Origin: Dehalococcoidia bacterium
Lineage (GTDB): Bacteria; Chloroflexota; Dehalococcoidia; Lucifugimonadales; UBA3495
Length of the DNA: 52,017 bases
Direction: 5' to 3'
NCBI GenBank assembly: GCA_003523055.1
Contig: DPHC01000002.1
Location: 462,813-514,829 of the forward strand
Position 1 is the first letter of the stretch. The number at the start of each line of letters is the position of its first letter. The translations under genes and the position numbers were made by a program. The notes beneath the pieces are model-generated. The model worked only from the letters and a program-made list of their open reading frames with translations. It was not told where the DNA came from and made no database searches. Below, one piece after another: positions 9,647-18,282 of the stretch.

Positions 9647-10129
9647 CTATCGTTGTTGCAGGACTGAATTATACAAAGCCAAGTTTTGTTTTAATCCTTC
9701 TGCTAACTTGCTTGACATAGTGGAATTTAAAATCAAAAGCAATCTGAATTGAGCCGCTAAGTCTGCCGCTAATTTCTGTTTAGCTTCTGCAATAGTGTCT
9801 CCTGACACTGGAACTCTTAAACCTGTTAATGGAAACTTAGTTTTAGATTCTCCAGCCCAAAATGAATCCAGAGAATCAATAATTACCACAGGTATGTCTT
9901 TAATGATCTTGAATTGTGAATCTGGAAGCATATCACTTTCATCTAAAGAACCAAATAAAACTCTGCTGACATCACTATGGTTAATATGAAATTCAGCCTT
10001 AGTTGAAGCGCTAGCATCTGTTTTGCTCCATGTCCAAGAATCAGGGACAGCAGCATCACTTCCGGGTTCTATGTTAACCGGAGTAGATAAGTCTTCTCTG
10101 ATTAATCTATCTTCATTTTCGGTAGGCAT
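9647..10129 (-). CDS. HicB-like small protein, function unknown
   Basis: Not confidently recognised. The second half (VPVSGDTIAEAKQKLAADLAAQFRLLL) resembles the strand-helix part of HicB/DUF1902-like folds, in which a short sheet is followed by an AEA-type helix. No HicA-type toxin gene is beside it. The ATG at 10129 comes one base after the stop of the upstream DUF3467-like gene, so the two are probably translated together; in-frame ATGs up to 10162 would overlap that gene. It is about 160 aa and converges on proS. The family call is inference. Confidence 0.55.
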   Translation of the reverse strand: MPTENEDRLIREDLSTPVNIEPGSDAAVPDSWTWSKTDASASTKAEFHINHSDVSRVLFGSLDESDMLPDSQFKIIKDIPVVIIDSLDSFWAGESKTKFPLTGLRVPVSGDTIAEAKQKLAADLAAQFRLLLILNSTMSSKLAEGLKQNLALYNSVLQQR

Positions 10130-10130
10130 G

Positions 10131-10478
10131 CTATTCATCTCTAGTGATTTCCCATGCATCATAAACTTGAGCGGGCAGTTCTATTGGTCCGATTGCATTC
10201 TCATAGTCATTTACATGTTTAGTAGCTAATACTGCTATCGCTTTAAGCATTTGGGGACTTACTTTTATTCTAGTCCTCAGTATAGGTTCTCTTTCTTCCA
10301 TTTGTTCTCCAAAAAACAACACAGCCGAATACAAGCTTGAATATATATGGAGGGAATCAGCATAGAAAGTGATTGGTTCATCTAATACTTCTTCGTTAGT
10401 TGCCCCAGGCGCTATATAATTTTCTTCTTTTGGAAGTTCATCATCTGGTGGTACGTAGGGTCTTTGAATTATAGGCAT
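10131..10478 (-). CDS. DUF3467-like protein
   Basis: 115 aa. The segment from FYADSLHIYSSLYSAVLFFGEQ through RIKVSPQMLKAIAVLATKHVNDYE has the layout of DUF3467 proteins: a strand with YAD or YAN, then a strand ending in a fixed R-x-x-x-S-P-x-x-x-K helix. The function of the family is unknown. The N-terminal 25 residues are Pro- and Glu-rich and probably disordered. A ggagg sequence (cctcc on the plus strand at 10483-10487) precedes the ATG. The gene sits 9 bases after the MFS gene and just ahead of the HicB-like gene. Confidence 0.6.
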   Translation of the reverse strand: MPIIQRPYVPPDDELPKEENYIAPGATNEEVLDEPITFYADSLHIYSSLYSAVLFFGEQMEEREPILRTRIKVSPQMLKAIAVLATKHVNDYENAIGPIELPAQVYDAWEITRDE

Positions 10479-10487
10479 ATCGCCTCC

Positions 10488-11729
10488 TTAAAATGTACTC
10501 TGGACTTCTCTGTGATTATATTTGTCTACAACACTGATTAACCATATTGATATGATAGATAGTCCAGACAGCACAATAGCTACACTGAATGCTAACAAGT
10601 AATCACCTTTCAGGTCAAATAAAATACCTCCCAGTATAGGGCCAACTGCTATTCCGATTCCTCTACCTATTTCTACGAAGCCCAATATTCGGCCTAATTG
10701 AACAGCAGGATATATATCTCCTGCTTTAGCTGACAAAATTAATCCACCTATTCCATCAGTTAATCCAGAAAATAACACAAACATCATTATGGGAATTATA
10801 TTATTCATATCATTGGTAAATATCAATATACATATTGATATTATTTGAAGGCTAATGCCCATTGTGAACATAGGCTCACGTCCATATTTATCTGACAAAA
10901 AACCAATTGTAGGTCTTCCAACCACACTCAGCATCCCAATCAATCCAATTGCTGTTGCGGCTTGCATCTGACCATATCCAGACAAGACAAAGAAAGCAAG
11001 AATGTGCAAACGAATCATTTGGTTAGAAATTGACAAAAATCCTCTAGCTCCTACCATGCACCAAACAGATTTTACAAAGTAAGGCTTGAATGGTTTTTCA
11101 CGTTCTCGATTTACTATCAAAGATTCTGTAGATTTAGGAATTGGTTTTTGAAATATTAAGTTGGTCGGGAACACAAGTATGAAAAATGCCAAACCCATTA
11201 TTCTGAATGCCCATTTCCAACTCATACTCAAAACTAGAATTTGGGCAAGAGGAGTAAATATAGCTTGCCCGAATGGATTACCTGAGTCTGCTAACCCTAA
11301 GACTGTCCCTCTAGTATTCGGAAACCAAGGGGATAGCGTAGCCATAGCTGTAAAAGAAGATACAGAAGTATGCCCAATAGCAGCAATAAAGCTATAGAAA
11401 ATATAAAGTTGCCACATATGGGTGGAAAAACTGCTCAATTGCCACCCTAGTAAAATCACAATACCAGCAACTGCAAAAAACTTTTTCGGACCATATTTAT
11501 CTAAATATTTACCCAACAGTGGTGAAGCTATTGCACCCATCAGTCCTCCAATAGAAAAAATGAGAGAAGTCACTGTAGCTCCGGCTTTAAAGCCATTTTT
11601 TAGCGCTAAATAAAAAACAGATTCAGCATTTTTTGCGCCGCCTTCAACGACAAGATTACAAAATGCTAAACCAAATACTGTCCATCCAGGGTATTTTAGA
11701 AGTTTAATTCTATTTTTAAATGTAGTCAT
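10488..11729 (-). CDS. Major facilitator superfamily transporter
   Basis: A 413-aa integral membrane protein with about 12 hydrophobic segments. Between the first segments is LGKYLDKYGPKKFF, the loop that carries the MFS A-type motif, and its repeat in the second half reads GRPTIGFLSDKYGREPMF. A gap after about residue 190 contains a basic linker (NREREKPFKPYF). The substrate cannot be read from the sequence; the layout resembles monocarboxylate/oxalate-type MFS members, but this is weak. It leads a three-gene minus-strand unit and is transcribed away from pheS. Confidence 0.88.
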   Translation of the reverse strand: MTTFKNRIKLLKYPGWTVFGLAFCNLVVEGGAKNAESVFYLALKNGFKAGATVTSLIFSIGGLMGAIASPLLGKYLDKYGPKKFFAVAGIVILLGWQLSSFSTHMWQLYIFYSFIAAIGHTSVSSFTAMATLSPWFPNTRGTVLGLADSGNPFGQAIFTPLAQILVLSMSWKWAFRIMGLAFFILVFPTNLIFQKPIPKSTESLIVNREREKPFKPYFVKSVWCMVGARGFLSISNQMIRLHILAFFVLSGYGQMQAATAIGLIGMLSVVGRPTIGFLSDKYGREPMFTMGISLQIISICILIFTNDMNNIIPIMMFVLFSGLTDGIGGLILSAKAGDIYPAVQLGRILGFVEIGRGIGIAVGPILGGILFDLKGDYLLAFSVAIVLSGLSIISIWLISVVDKYNHREVQSTF

Positions 11730-11755
11730 AATAAAAGATTAATCAATGCCAATTC

Positions 11756-11784
11756 TTGACCACTTTAACATACAAACCTATAAT
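11756..11784 (+). promoter_or_regulatory. Near-consensus sigma-70 promoter for pheST
   Basis: TTGACC, a 17-base spacer and a perfect TATAAT. Transcription would begin near 11791, giving a leader of about 60 bases before pheS. The leader shows no T-box-like structure or Phe-rich leader peptide that I can see. Confidence 0.75.
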
Positions 11785-11849
11785 TAAGGCGTACAAAGGT
11801 AGACATCCTATATTTAACATAAAAACACATTCAAATAGTCGAGTTTTAG

Positions 11850-12902
11850 TTGAGCAATCTGACCCCACAAACAATACAAAAATTATATTCCGAAGCGGTA
11901 AAAGACGCTGACTTAGTTAATTCCCAGGATTCTTTAGATGAATGGAGAGTTAAATTCTTAGGACGTAAGGGGGCTTTATCTCAATTATTAAGTCAAATGC
12001 CGGAACTCACCGTAGACGAAAAAAAAGTAATTGGTACCGAGTTAAATAAAACAAAACACCTTCTAGAAACCAAATTTGAAGATCTCCAAATTTTCGTTAA
12101 TGATGAAGCTGATTATTCTTCTGGAGAAGTATTAGATGTAACTCTTCCGGGAATTCCAATATATCCAGGGAAGCTGCATCCCACAACTCAAATCCTCAGA
12201 GATATATGTAAAATATTCACAAACATGGGATTTGACGTGGCAGAAGGGCCAGAAGTTGAGTGGGATCTTTATAATTTTGAGAAGTTAAACATACCCAAAG
12301 GACATCCTGCCAGAGATATGTGGAATACGTTATGGATAGATAATACAGACCTAGACACCGATAATACTATATTATTGAGAACGCACACTTCTCCAATGCA
12401 AGCGCGGTTAATGGAACAAAAAGCACCGCCTGTACGCGTAATAGTACCAGGTAAATGCTACAGATATGAAGCTACAGACGCGACTCATGAGTGGCATTTT
12501 TATCAGATTGAAGGCTTAGCAGTCGACAAAGGAATTAATTTCTCTGATCTGAAAGGTACTCTATACGAATTTGCAAGACAAATGTTTGGAAGTGATCGTA
12601 AAGTAAGATTTAGATGTGATTACTTTCCTTTTGTAGAACCTGGGGTAGATATGTCAATCGACTGTTTTTCGTGTGGCGGGAAAACTGACACATGCAGGAT
12701 TTGTAGAGGCAGTGGCTGGATTGAAATTATGGGAGCAGGAATGGTGCACCCAAAGGTACTGTCTGGCGTAGGTTATGATCCCGAAGTATACACAGGATTT
12801 GCTTTCGGATTGGGGCCAGAAAGAATAGCCATGTTAAAATATGGAATCGATGATATAAGGCACTTTTATTCAAATAATTTAAAATTTTTAAGACAATTTT
12901 GA
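11850..12902 (+). CDS. pheS: Phenylalanyl-tRNA synthetase alpha subunit
   Basis: Catalytic subunit of the alpha2-beta2 class II enzyme. An N-terminal coiled-coil arm (first ~85 residues) precedes the core: HPTTQILRDI, FDVAEGPEVEWDLYNFE, LLRTHTSPMQAR (motif 2 region), then GAGMVHPKVLSG and FGLGPERIAMLKYGIDDIR (motif 3). A Cys cluster, CFSCGGKTDTCRICRGSGW, lies before GAGMV, as in many bacterial PheS. The start is TTG, with gag about 6 bases upstream, since no ATG fits the N-terminal arm. pheT follows after 7 bases. Confidence 0.96.
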   Translation: MSNLTPQTIQKLYSEAVKDADLVNSQDSLDEWRVKFLGRKGALSQLLSQMPELTVDEKKVIGTELNKTKHLLETKFEDLQIFVNDEADYSSGEVLDVTLPGIPIYPGKLHPTTQILRDICKIFTNMGFDVAEGPEVEWDLYNFEKLNIPKGHPARDMWNTLWIDNTDLDTDNTILLRTHTSPMQARLMEQKAPPVRVIVPGKCYRYEATDATHEWHFYQIEGLAVDKGINFSDLKGTLYEFARQMFGSDRKVRFRCDYFPFVEPGVDMSIDCFSCGGKTDTCRICRGSGWIEIMGAGMVHPKVLSGVGYDPEVYTGFAFGLGPERIAMLKYGIDDIRHFYSNNLKFLRQF

Positions 12903-12909
12903 TCATAAT

Positions 12910-15318
12910 ATGAAAGTTTCGTTAAATTGGTTAAAGCAATATGTAGACATTGACATTCCAGTAGATGAGTTATGCCATAAATTAACTATGGCTGGGGTTG
13001 AAGTAGGAGAAGCTAAATATATAGGAGATTGGGGGGAATGTTATGTAGGACTCATAACTGCAGTAGCCAAACATCCAAATGCTGATAGATTATCTCTCTG
13101 TACTGTAGAAACTGGTGAGGAGACTGTAAACGTAGTGTGCGGGGCTCCAAATGTACACCCAGGCATTAAAATATGTTTGGCAAAACCTGGCTCTAATTTA
13201 TACAACCCGCGAAATAATAAATATGAAATTTTAAAACCTAGTAAAATCCGAGGCGTTGATTCTGAAGGGATGATATGTTCAGAATTGGAACTTGGTCTAG
13301 GAAATGACCATGACGGTATTTTAATTCTTCCAGATGAATTGGAAGTAGGTATTCCTATAGAAAGAATACTAAGTGACGTCGTATTAGATGTAGAAATAAC
13401 ACCTAATCGTTTAGATTGTTATTCTGTGTTAGGTATTGCTCAAGAGATCGCAGCTATTACAGGTAAAACAATTCAAATGCCCGAACTATATGAACCTGAA
13501 CTTGAGCCAGAAACCAGTATTCCATCAATAAAGATTGATATACAGTCTCCAGAGTTATGTCCTCGGTATTCTGGAATAGTCATACGCAATGTAAAAATTG
13601 CGCCGTCACCTGCTTGGCTAAAAGACAGATTAAAGAAAAGTGGACTGAATCCTATCAATAACATAGTTGATATAACAAATTACGTCATGCATGAATTCAA
13701 TCAACCCATGCATGCTTTTGACTTGAAAACACTTGCTGGTTCGGCAATTACAATCAGAACTGCTACTGACGATGAAGAATTAACATTGTTAGATGGGCAA
13801 AAAATAAAATTGAACACCAGTGCATTAGTAATAGCAGATGGACAAAAAACTATCGCTTTAGCAGGTATTATGGGAGGATCTGATACTCAAATTAATGATA
13901 CTACTACAGATATATTTCTTGAATCTGCCTCGTTCAACGGCTTCAACAACAGACAATCCTCAGATCTATATAGAGTTAAAACAGATGCATCAGTTAGATT
14001 TGAAAAAAACCTGAATCCTTTACTAACGTTAAAAGCATTAAAACGGGCAATTTATTTAATATTAAATATCATAGAAAATTCAACCCCTGGTGAAATCATT
14101 GACATAGATTTAGAACCAGAACGTAAACCGATTAAAATAAATTTGAGCATTAAAAAACTTGTATCTATTCTTGGCATGCAAATAGATATACAAACTGCTT
14201 CAGAAGTGCTCCAAAAACTAGGCTTCCAATGTGTGAATACTACAATTGACGAAATCGAGTGTGAGGTTCCTTACTGGAGAAACGACATATCCATTCAAGA
14301 AGACCTTGTAGAAGAAATTATAAGAATAATAGGATATGACGAAGTACCAACACGTATGTTATCAACTTCTATCCCTCACCATGAACCTTCAACGGCTCAT
14401 GTTTCTAAGGAATCAATCAGAGATCTATTGGTCAGTGCAGGAATGCAAGAGATAATTTCCTATCCGCTTACCAATGAATCAGAACTAATAAAAACTGGCA
14501 TTAGACATGAATTACCGAACCCTATTCCAGTATTAAATCCGATGAGCGGTAACTTTACTCATTTAAGAACCACAATACGACACAACTTATTAAGAGTCCT
14601 AGAGCAAAACCAATATTACAACGACGGGCCTTTTAAATTTTTCGAACTCGGAAGAGTTTTTCATAAAGGAACGGCAGGATTACCAGACGAAATAGAAACA
14701 ATCACTGGCGTCTGTGCAGGCTTAAATAGCCCAATCTACTGGAACTGTAGTCCGTTTGAATCTGATTTTTATTCGATAAAAGGCATTTTAGATTCAATGT
14801 TCCAACAATTAGATATTGAAGCGACCTACGAATTAGAAGGAGATTCCACATTCAATCCAAGCGAAAGCGCGAAAATCCTAGTTAATAAACTTCCTGTAGG
14901 GAATATAGGATCAATCAAACCTACCGTCTTATCTGAATTCAACATACGCATACGTCCTACCTTTATGTTTGATATAGATTTGAATAAAATAATTGCTTTA
15001 AATCCTGAAACTATAAAACCATTTGCAGAAATATCAAAATTCCCAGAAGCGACTAGAGATCTATCATTTATTGTAGATTTGAATATCACGGCAGACTCTA
15101 TTTCAACTTCTATTGCTAACAGCAAGAATGTTCAAAATATAGATATATTTGATGTGTATAGTGGAGAAGAATTGCCTGCTGGGAAAAAATCTATAGGCTT
15201 TAGAATCCATTTACAAAGTATGGACAAGACTTTAAGCAATAAAGAAATCAATAAAGAAATTAACGGTATAATTAAATTGTCAGAAAATAGCTTTGGAGCT
15301 ATACTTCGTGACTCCTAA
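12910..15318 (+). CDS. pheT: Phenylalanyl-tRNA synthetase beta subunit
   Basis: Partner of PheS, carrying tRNA-binding and editing domains. Domain order: an N-terminal tRNA-binding OB domain (about 40-150, with ITAVAKHPNADRLSLCTV), the B3/B4 editing region (about 210-370, with NPINNIVDITNYVMHEFNQP), B5 (about 405-475), the inactive catalytic-like domain, and a C-terminal FDX-ACB domain (about 710-802, beginning near KFPEATRDLSFIVD). The length of 802 aa is normal. It is in an operon with pheS. Confidence 0.97.
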   Translation: MKVSLNWLKQYVDIDIPVDELCHKLTMAGVEVGEAKYIGDWGECYVGLITAVAKHPNADRLSLCTVETGEETVNVVCGAPNVHPGIKICLAKPGSNLYNPRNNKYEILKPSKIRGVDSEGMICSELELGLGNDHDGILILPDELEVGIPIERILSDVVLDVEITPNRLDCYSVLGIAQEIAAITGKTIQMPELYEPELEPETSIPSIKIDIQSPELCPRYSGIVIRNVKIAPSPAWLKDRLKKSGLNPINNIVDITNYVMHEFNQPMHAFDLKTLAGSAITIRTATDDEELTLLDGQKIKLNTSALVIADGQKTIALAGIMGGSDTQINDTTTDIFLESASFNGFNNRQSSDLYRVKTDASVRFEKNLNPLLTLKALKRAIYLILNIIENSTPGEIIDIDLEPERKPIKINLSIKKLVSILGMQIDIQTASEVLQKLGFQCVNTTIDEIECEVPYWRNDISIQEDLVEEIIRIIGYDEVPTRMLSTSIPHHEPSTAHVSKESIRDLLVSAGMQEIISYPLTNESELIKTGIRHELPNPIPVLNPMSGNFTHLRTTIRHNLLRVLEQNQYYNDGPFKFFELGRVFHKGTAGLPDEIETITGVCAGLNSPIYWNCSPFESDFYSIKGILDSMFQQLDIEATYELEGDSTFNPSESAKILVNKLPVGNIGSIKPTVLSEFNIRIRPTFMFDIDLNKIIALNPETIKPFAEISKFPEATRDLSFIVDLNITADSISTSIANSKNVQNIDIFDVYSGEELPAGKKSIGFRIHLQSMDKTLSNKEINKEINGIIKLSENSFGAILRDS

Positions 15319-15349
15319 ATCTCAAATATAATATATCAATAGGTTGATT

Positions 15350-16654
15350 GTGAATAACGAACATATACACATACACAAACATGTAGATGAGGATATGCTC
15401 TCTGTAGAAGCAGCCTCAGAAAACATATTAAAATCATTCATCCCACTCTCATCGGAACAAGCTCCTATATTAACTGCATTAGGACAAGTTTTGCATTCGA
15501 ATATATATTCCCAATTAGAACTTCCCCCGTCCGCAAATTCCGGAATGGATGGTTACGCGGTTGTGGCTGAAGATTTAACTGATTATGATGAAGATGCTCC
15601 AATTGTTTTACAAGTCATTGGGACAATACCCGCAGGTGAACAGCCAACTTTGACGGTACGGAGTCATACAGCTGCGAGGATAATGACCGGGGCTACAATT
15701 CCCGATGGGGCAACGGCCGTGGTTCCATTCGAAGAAACTGATGAAACCGAAAGAAAAGCCAAAGGAATGGAATTAAAAGAAATAGGTATTAAAACACGTG
15801 TTTATAAAGGAGCTAATATAAGAGAAGCAGGAGAAGACGTACATATTGGTGATTTAATACTTAGCTCGGGAACTGTTATTAGGCAACAAGAAATAGCTGT
15901 AATCGCATCTTTAGGAATCCCAGTAGTGGACGTCATTAAGAAACCAGTAATCTCTGTTATATCCACAGGTAATGAATTAGTAGAACTCAATTCAAGTTTA
16001 AACAACTCGCAAATTTATGATAGCAACAGTTACGGAATTTGTGCAGCTGTAGAATCTTGCGGAGGGATTGCCAATCGCGTAGGTATTGCCCGGGACAGTA
16101 TTGAAGAACTCGAAGACGCCTTAAACCAATGCTCAGATTCAGATATGATAATAACATCTGCAGGAGTTTCAAAGGGAGATTATGACGTAGTTAAGGATGT
16201 CTTACAAAGAAATGGAAATATTAATTTTTGGTCAGTTAAAATGCGTCCTGCAAAACCACTTGCATTCGGCATAATAACGCTTAAAGGTAAAAACATTCCG
16301 TTGATAGGACTACCTGGCAATCCTGTTAGTGCTTTAGTGGCATTTGAAATGTTTGGACGACCATCGATATTAAAAATGCTAGGGAAACAGAATTTGGTTA
16401 GACCTACAGTCCAGGGTAAATTAAATGGAACTATAAATAACTTTGATGGACGTAGAGTTTATGCTAGAGTAGAGGTAATCAATATTGATGGAGAGTTCAT
16501 AGCTACTCCTACAGGCCCACAGGGATCAAATATACTAACATCAATGGCTAAAGCTAATGGATTAGCTATTTGCCCTGAGGATGAAACTTCTAAGAATGAC
16601 GGAGAAACCGTCTCTATAATAATGATCAACTGGAATGAAGAGGTAATAATATGA
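15350..16654 (+). CDS. moeA: Molybdopterin molybdenumtransferase (MoeA)
   Basis: Inserts molybdate into adenylylated molybdopterin, finishing Moco. Blocks seen are NSGMDGYAV, the IMTGATIPDGATAVVPFEE segment, ISTGNELVE, SAGVSKGDYD and GLPGNPVSALVAFEMF. The GTG at 15350 has agg six bases upstream; a TTG two codons earlier is less well placed. The N-terminus is His-rich (HIHIHKH). About 434 aa, normal for MoeA. It lies 31 bases after pheT and overlaps the next gene. A Moco user, the hydroxylase at 45366-47621, is in the same window. Confidence 0.95.
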   Translation: MNNEHIHIHKHVDEDMLSVEAASENILKSFIPLSSEQAPILTALGQVLHSNIYSQLELPPSANSGMDGYAVVAEDLTDYDEDAPIVLQVIGTIPAGEQPTLTVRSHTAARIMTGATIPDGATAVVPFEETDETERKAKGMELKEIGIKTRVYKGANIREAGEDVHIGDLILSSGTVIRQQEIAVIASLGIPVVDVIKKPVISVISTGNELVELNSSLNNSQIYDSNSYGICAAVESCGGIANRVGIARDSIEELEDALNQCSDSDMIITSAGVSKGDYDVVKDVLQRNGNINFWSVKMRPAKPLAFGIITLKGKNIPLIGLPGNPVSALVAFEMFGRPSILKMLGKQNLVRPTVQGKLNGTINNFDGRRVYARVEVINIDGEFIATPTGPQGSNILTSMAKANGLAICPEDETSKNDGETVSIIMINWNEEVII

Positions 16655-17061
16655 ACTACAACCCAAACAACGTATCAGATATAACTTGTAAAATAAGTTT
16701 CAGTAGAATGAGACAATTAAACAGATCAGCGGTTACTCTGCTATCCGAAAGACTTCAGCCGGATTGCCCTTCATACAATAAACCAATCAGTGAATTACCT
16801 ACTCCAGAAAAGCTAGTTACTGAAATCACCGCAAACTGCAAAGCTGACCAAACTTACATAAATTCAGATATGCCCATAAAAGAAATGATATTCAGGATAC
16901 TGTTAACTAGTAAAAACAAACCAAGAACTATCAGTAATATACATAAAGTCCTGACGGCTACTTGGTCTACGCCAATAAAACCTATAACATTATCTCAACT
17001 GTCATTGGCTAAGGTATTAGAAAGTGATGATTATTATGGATTCGAAATTTCGAATCCATAA
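16651..17061 (+). CDS. Unrecognised 136-aa protein coupled to moeA
   Basis: I do not recognise this protein. Its ATG overlaps the moeA stop (atga), implying coupled translation. The N-terminal part contains SFSRMRQLNRSAVTLLSERL; the C-terminal part (about 72-136, from DMPIKEMIFRILLTSKNKP) has the helix-turn-helix-like spacing of a small winged-helix domain, though without a firm family match. The last ten codons and the stop lie inside a perfect 34-bp palindrome. Because of its position it may help molybdenum-cofactor handling, but this is inference. Confidence 0.6.
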   Translation: MNYNPNNVSDITCKISFSRMRQLNRSAVTLLSERLQPDCPSYNKPISELPTPEKLVTEITANCKADQTYINSDMPIKEMIFRILLTSKNKPRTISNIHKVLTATWSTPIKPITLSQLSLAKVLESDDYYGFEISNP

Positions 17062-17064
17062 TAA
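17031..17064. terminator. Perfect 34-bp palindrome, probable bidirectional terminator
   Basis: Two 17-base arms (ttattatggattcgaaa and its exact reverse complement) with no spacer. It covers the last codons and TAA of the gene at 16651-17061 and ends six bases before the stop of the convergent rplT. As RNA it would fold into a hairpin on either strand; no clear U-tract follows. Confidence 0.6.
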
Positions 17065-17070
17065 GTAACT

Positions 17071-17433
17071 TTAGTTTACAGTCATGTTTTGAGTTGCTAT
17101 TTCTACTAATTGATTGAAAGCAGGTAAATCATTAACTGCCATTTCAGCCAACATCTTTCTATCTATATCAATCTCAGCATTTTTCAATCCTGAGATGAAT
17201 TGGCTATACTTAATATCTGAATTTCTGCATGCAGCATTGATTCTTACAATCCATAACTTCCTAAAATCAGCTTTTCTTTGCTTACGGTGGCGATAAGAAT
17301 GCGACCAAGCATGCATCAAAGCTTCTTTAGCCCATTTATAGTTCCTGTGAGATGAACCTTGATACCCTCTGGCGGCTAATAAAACTTTTTTATGCCTAGC
17401 CCGTTTGGTAACGCCTCTTTTAACTCTGGCCAT
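17071..17433 (-). CDS. rplT: 50S ribosomal protein L20
   Basis: Early-assembly protein of the 50S subunit that binds 23S rRNA. The basic N-terminal helix (ARVKRGVTKRARHKKVLLAA, then GYQGSSHRNYKWAKEALMHA) and the globular C-terminal part (LWIVRINAACR ... YSQFISGLKNAEI) are typical. The length, 120 aa, matches the family. It is the last gene of infC-rpmI-rplT, 24 bases after rpmI. In several bacteria L20 represses this operon by binding a leader mimic; no such structure is evident here. Confidence 0.97.
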   Translation of the reverse strand: MARVKRGVTKRARHKKVLLAARGYQGSSHRNYKWAKEALMHAWSHSYRHRKQRKADFRKLWIVRINAACRNSDIKYSQFISGLKNAEIDIDRKMLAEMAVNDLPAFNQLVEIATQNMTVN

Positions 17434-17457
17434 ATTAACTCCTGAACCGACTAAACA

Positions 17458-17655
17458 CTAAGAATAAGGAATCAGCTTTGATAACCTTTTGGTATCTCTT
17501 TTGCTGACTGCTGTTTTTTGATCGTATTTATGGGTCACTTTATTTGGTTTTTTTCTTCGCAGATGACTACTATTTCTGTGTCTTCTCATAAGTTTACCTG
17601 TTCCCGTTACGTGTATCCGAGCTTTAGCACCTTTATGAGTTTTTAATTTAGGCAT
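17458..17655 (-). CDS. rpmI: 50S ribosomal protein L35
   Basis: A small basic 65-aa protein of the large subunit. MPKLKTHKGAKARIHVTGTG is the family N-terminus, followed by the RRHRNSSHLRRKKPNK stretch and a short C-terminal helix. It lies between infC and rplT in the order conserved across bacteria, 22 bases after infC. Confidence 0.97.
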   Translation of the reverse strand: MPKLKTHKGAKARIHVTGTGKLMRRHRNSSHLRRKKPNKVTHKYDQKTAVSKRDTKRLSKLIPYS

Positions 17656-17677
17656 ATTATTCTTCGTCGTTTCCTAA

Positions 17678-18193
17678 TTATTTTTTTGCATTGGGAACCA
17701 ATGTTAACGATAATGATCGTCCTTCCATGGACGGAGAGTTTTCTAATTTCACATCATCTTTTAGTTCGTCTGCGACTCTTTTCAATATAAGAAGTCCCAG
17801 TTGATTATGAATTGCTTCTCTTCCCCTGAATCTGACCGTTAATTTAACTTTGGCTCCATCGTCTATCATCTCTTTTACTTTTCGTAACTTAGCTTGCAGA
17901 TCATGCTCTCCAATATTAGGCCTGAATCGCATTTCTTTCAATTCGGTGCCTTTCTGGCTCTTACGAGATTCGCGTTCTTTTTTTGCTGTCATGTATCTCA
18001 ATTTACCATAATCCAGAAGTCTACATACAGGAGGTTCTGCATTAGGAGAAACTTCAACTAAGTCAGTTCCTGCATCACGGGCTAGTTGCAGTGCCTGCCT
18101 GGTTGGCATGACTCCATGTTGTTCGCCTCTGTCACCTATAAGCATTATGTTAGCGGCACGAATCTGTTCATTTACCTTATATTGTCGAGCTAT
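17678..18193 (-). CDS. infC: Translation initiation factor IF-3, probable AUA start
   Basis: IF-3 checks the start codon and keeps 30S subunits free of 50S. The N-terminal domain (YKVNEQIRAANIMLIGDRG, LVEVSPNAEPPVCRLLDYGK), basic linker and C-terminal domain (GTELKEMRFRPNIGEHD, KVKLTVRFRGREAIHN) are complete. The first ATG (18145) falls inside the conserved N-terminal domain, after VNEQIRAANI. No ATG, GTG or TTG lies further upstream in the same short reading frame, while aggag is placed seven bases before an ATA codon at 18193-18191 (an adjacent ATA is at 18196). I therefore place the start at ATA, giving 171 aa. infC uses AUU in E. coli for autoregulation. Confidence 0.9.
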   Translation of the reverse strand: MARQYKVNEQIRAANIMLIGDRGEQHGVMPTRQALQLARDAGTDLVEVSPNAEPPVCRLLDYGKLRYMTAKKERESRKSQKGTELKEMRFRPNIGEHDLQAKLRKVKEMIDDGAKVKLTVRFRGREAIHNQLGLLILKRVADELKDDVKLENSPSMEGRSLSLTLVPNAKK

Positions 18194-18200
18194 TATCTTT

Positions 18201-18205
18201 CTCCT
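18201..18205 (-). promoter_or_regulatory. Ribosome binding site that decides the infC start
   Basis: aggag on the minus strand, followed by aaag and then two ATA codons. It is seven bases from the second ATA and far (over 50 bases) from the first ATG. Confidence 0.65.
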
Positions 18206-18282
18206 AAATCCACAAAATGAGACTAAAATTTAACACAGTACTTCATAGCAGTCAATTAAATTATTATAGGAATATTGCAAAC

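Noticed and set aside
11791..11849. Possible T-box or attenuator in the pheST leader
   Set aside because: Only about 60 bases, without Phe-rich leader peptide, T-box core or terminator; too small to hold such a switch.
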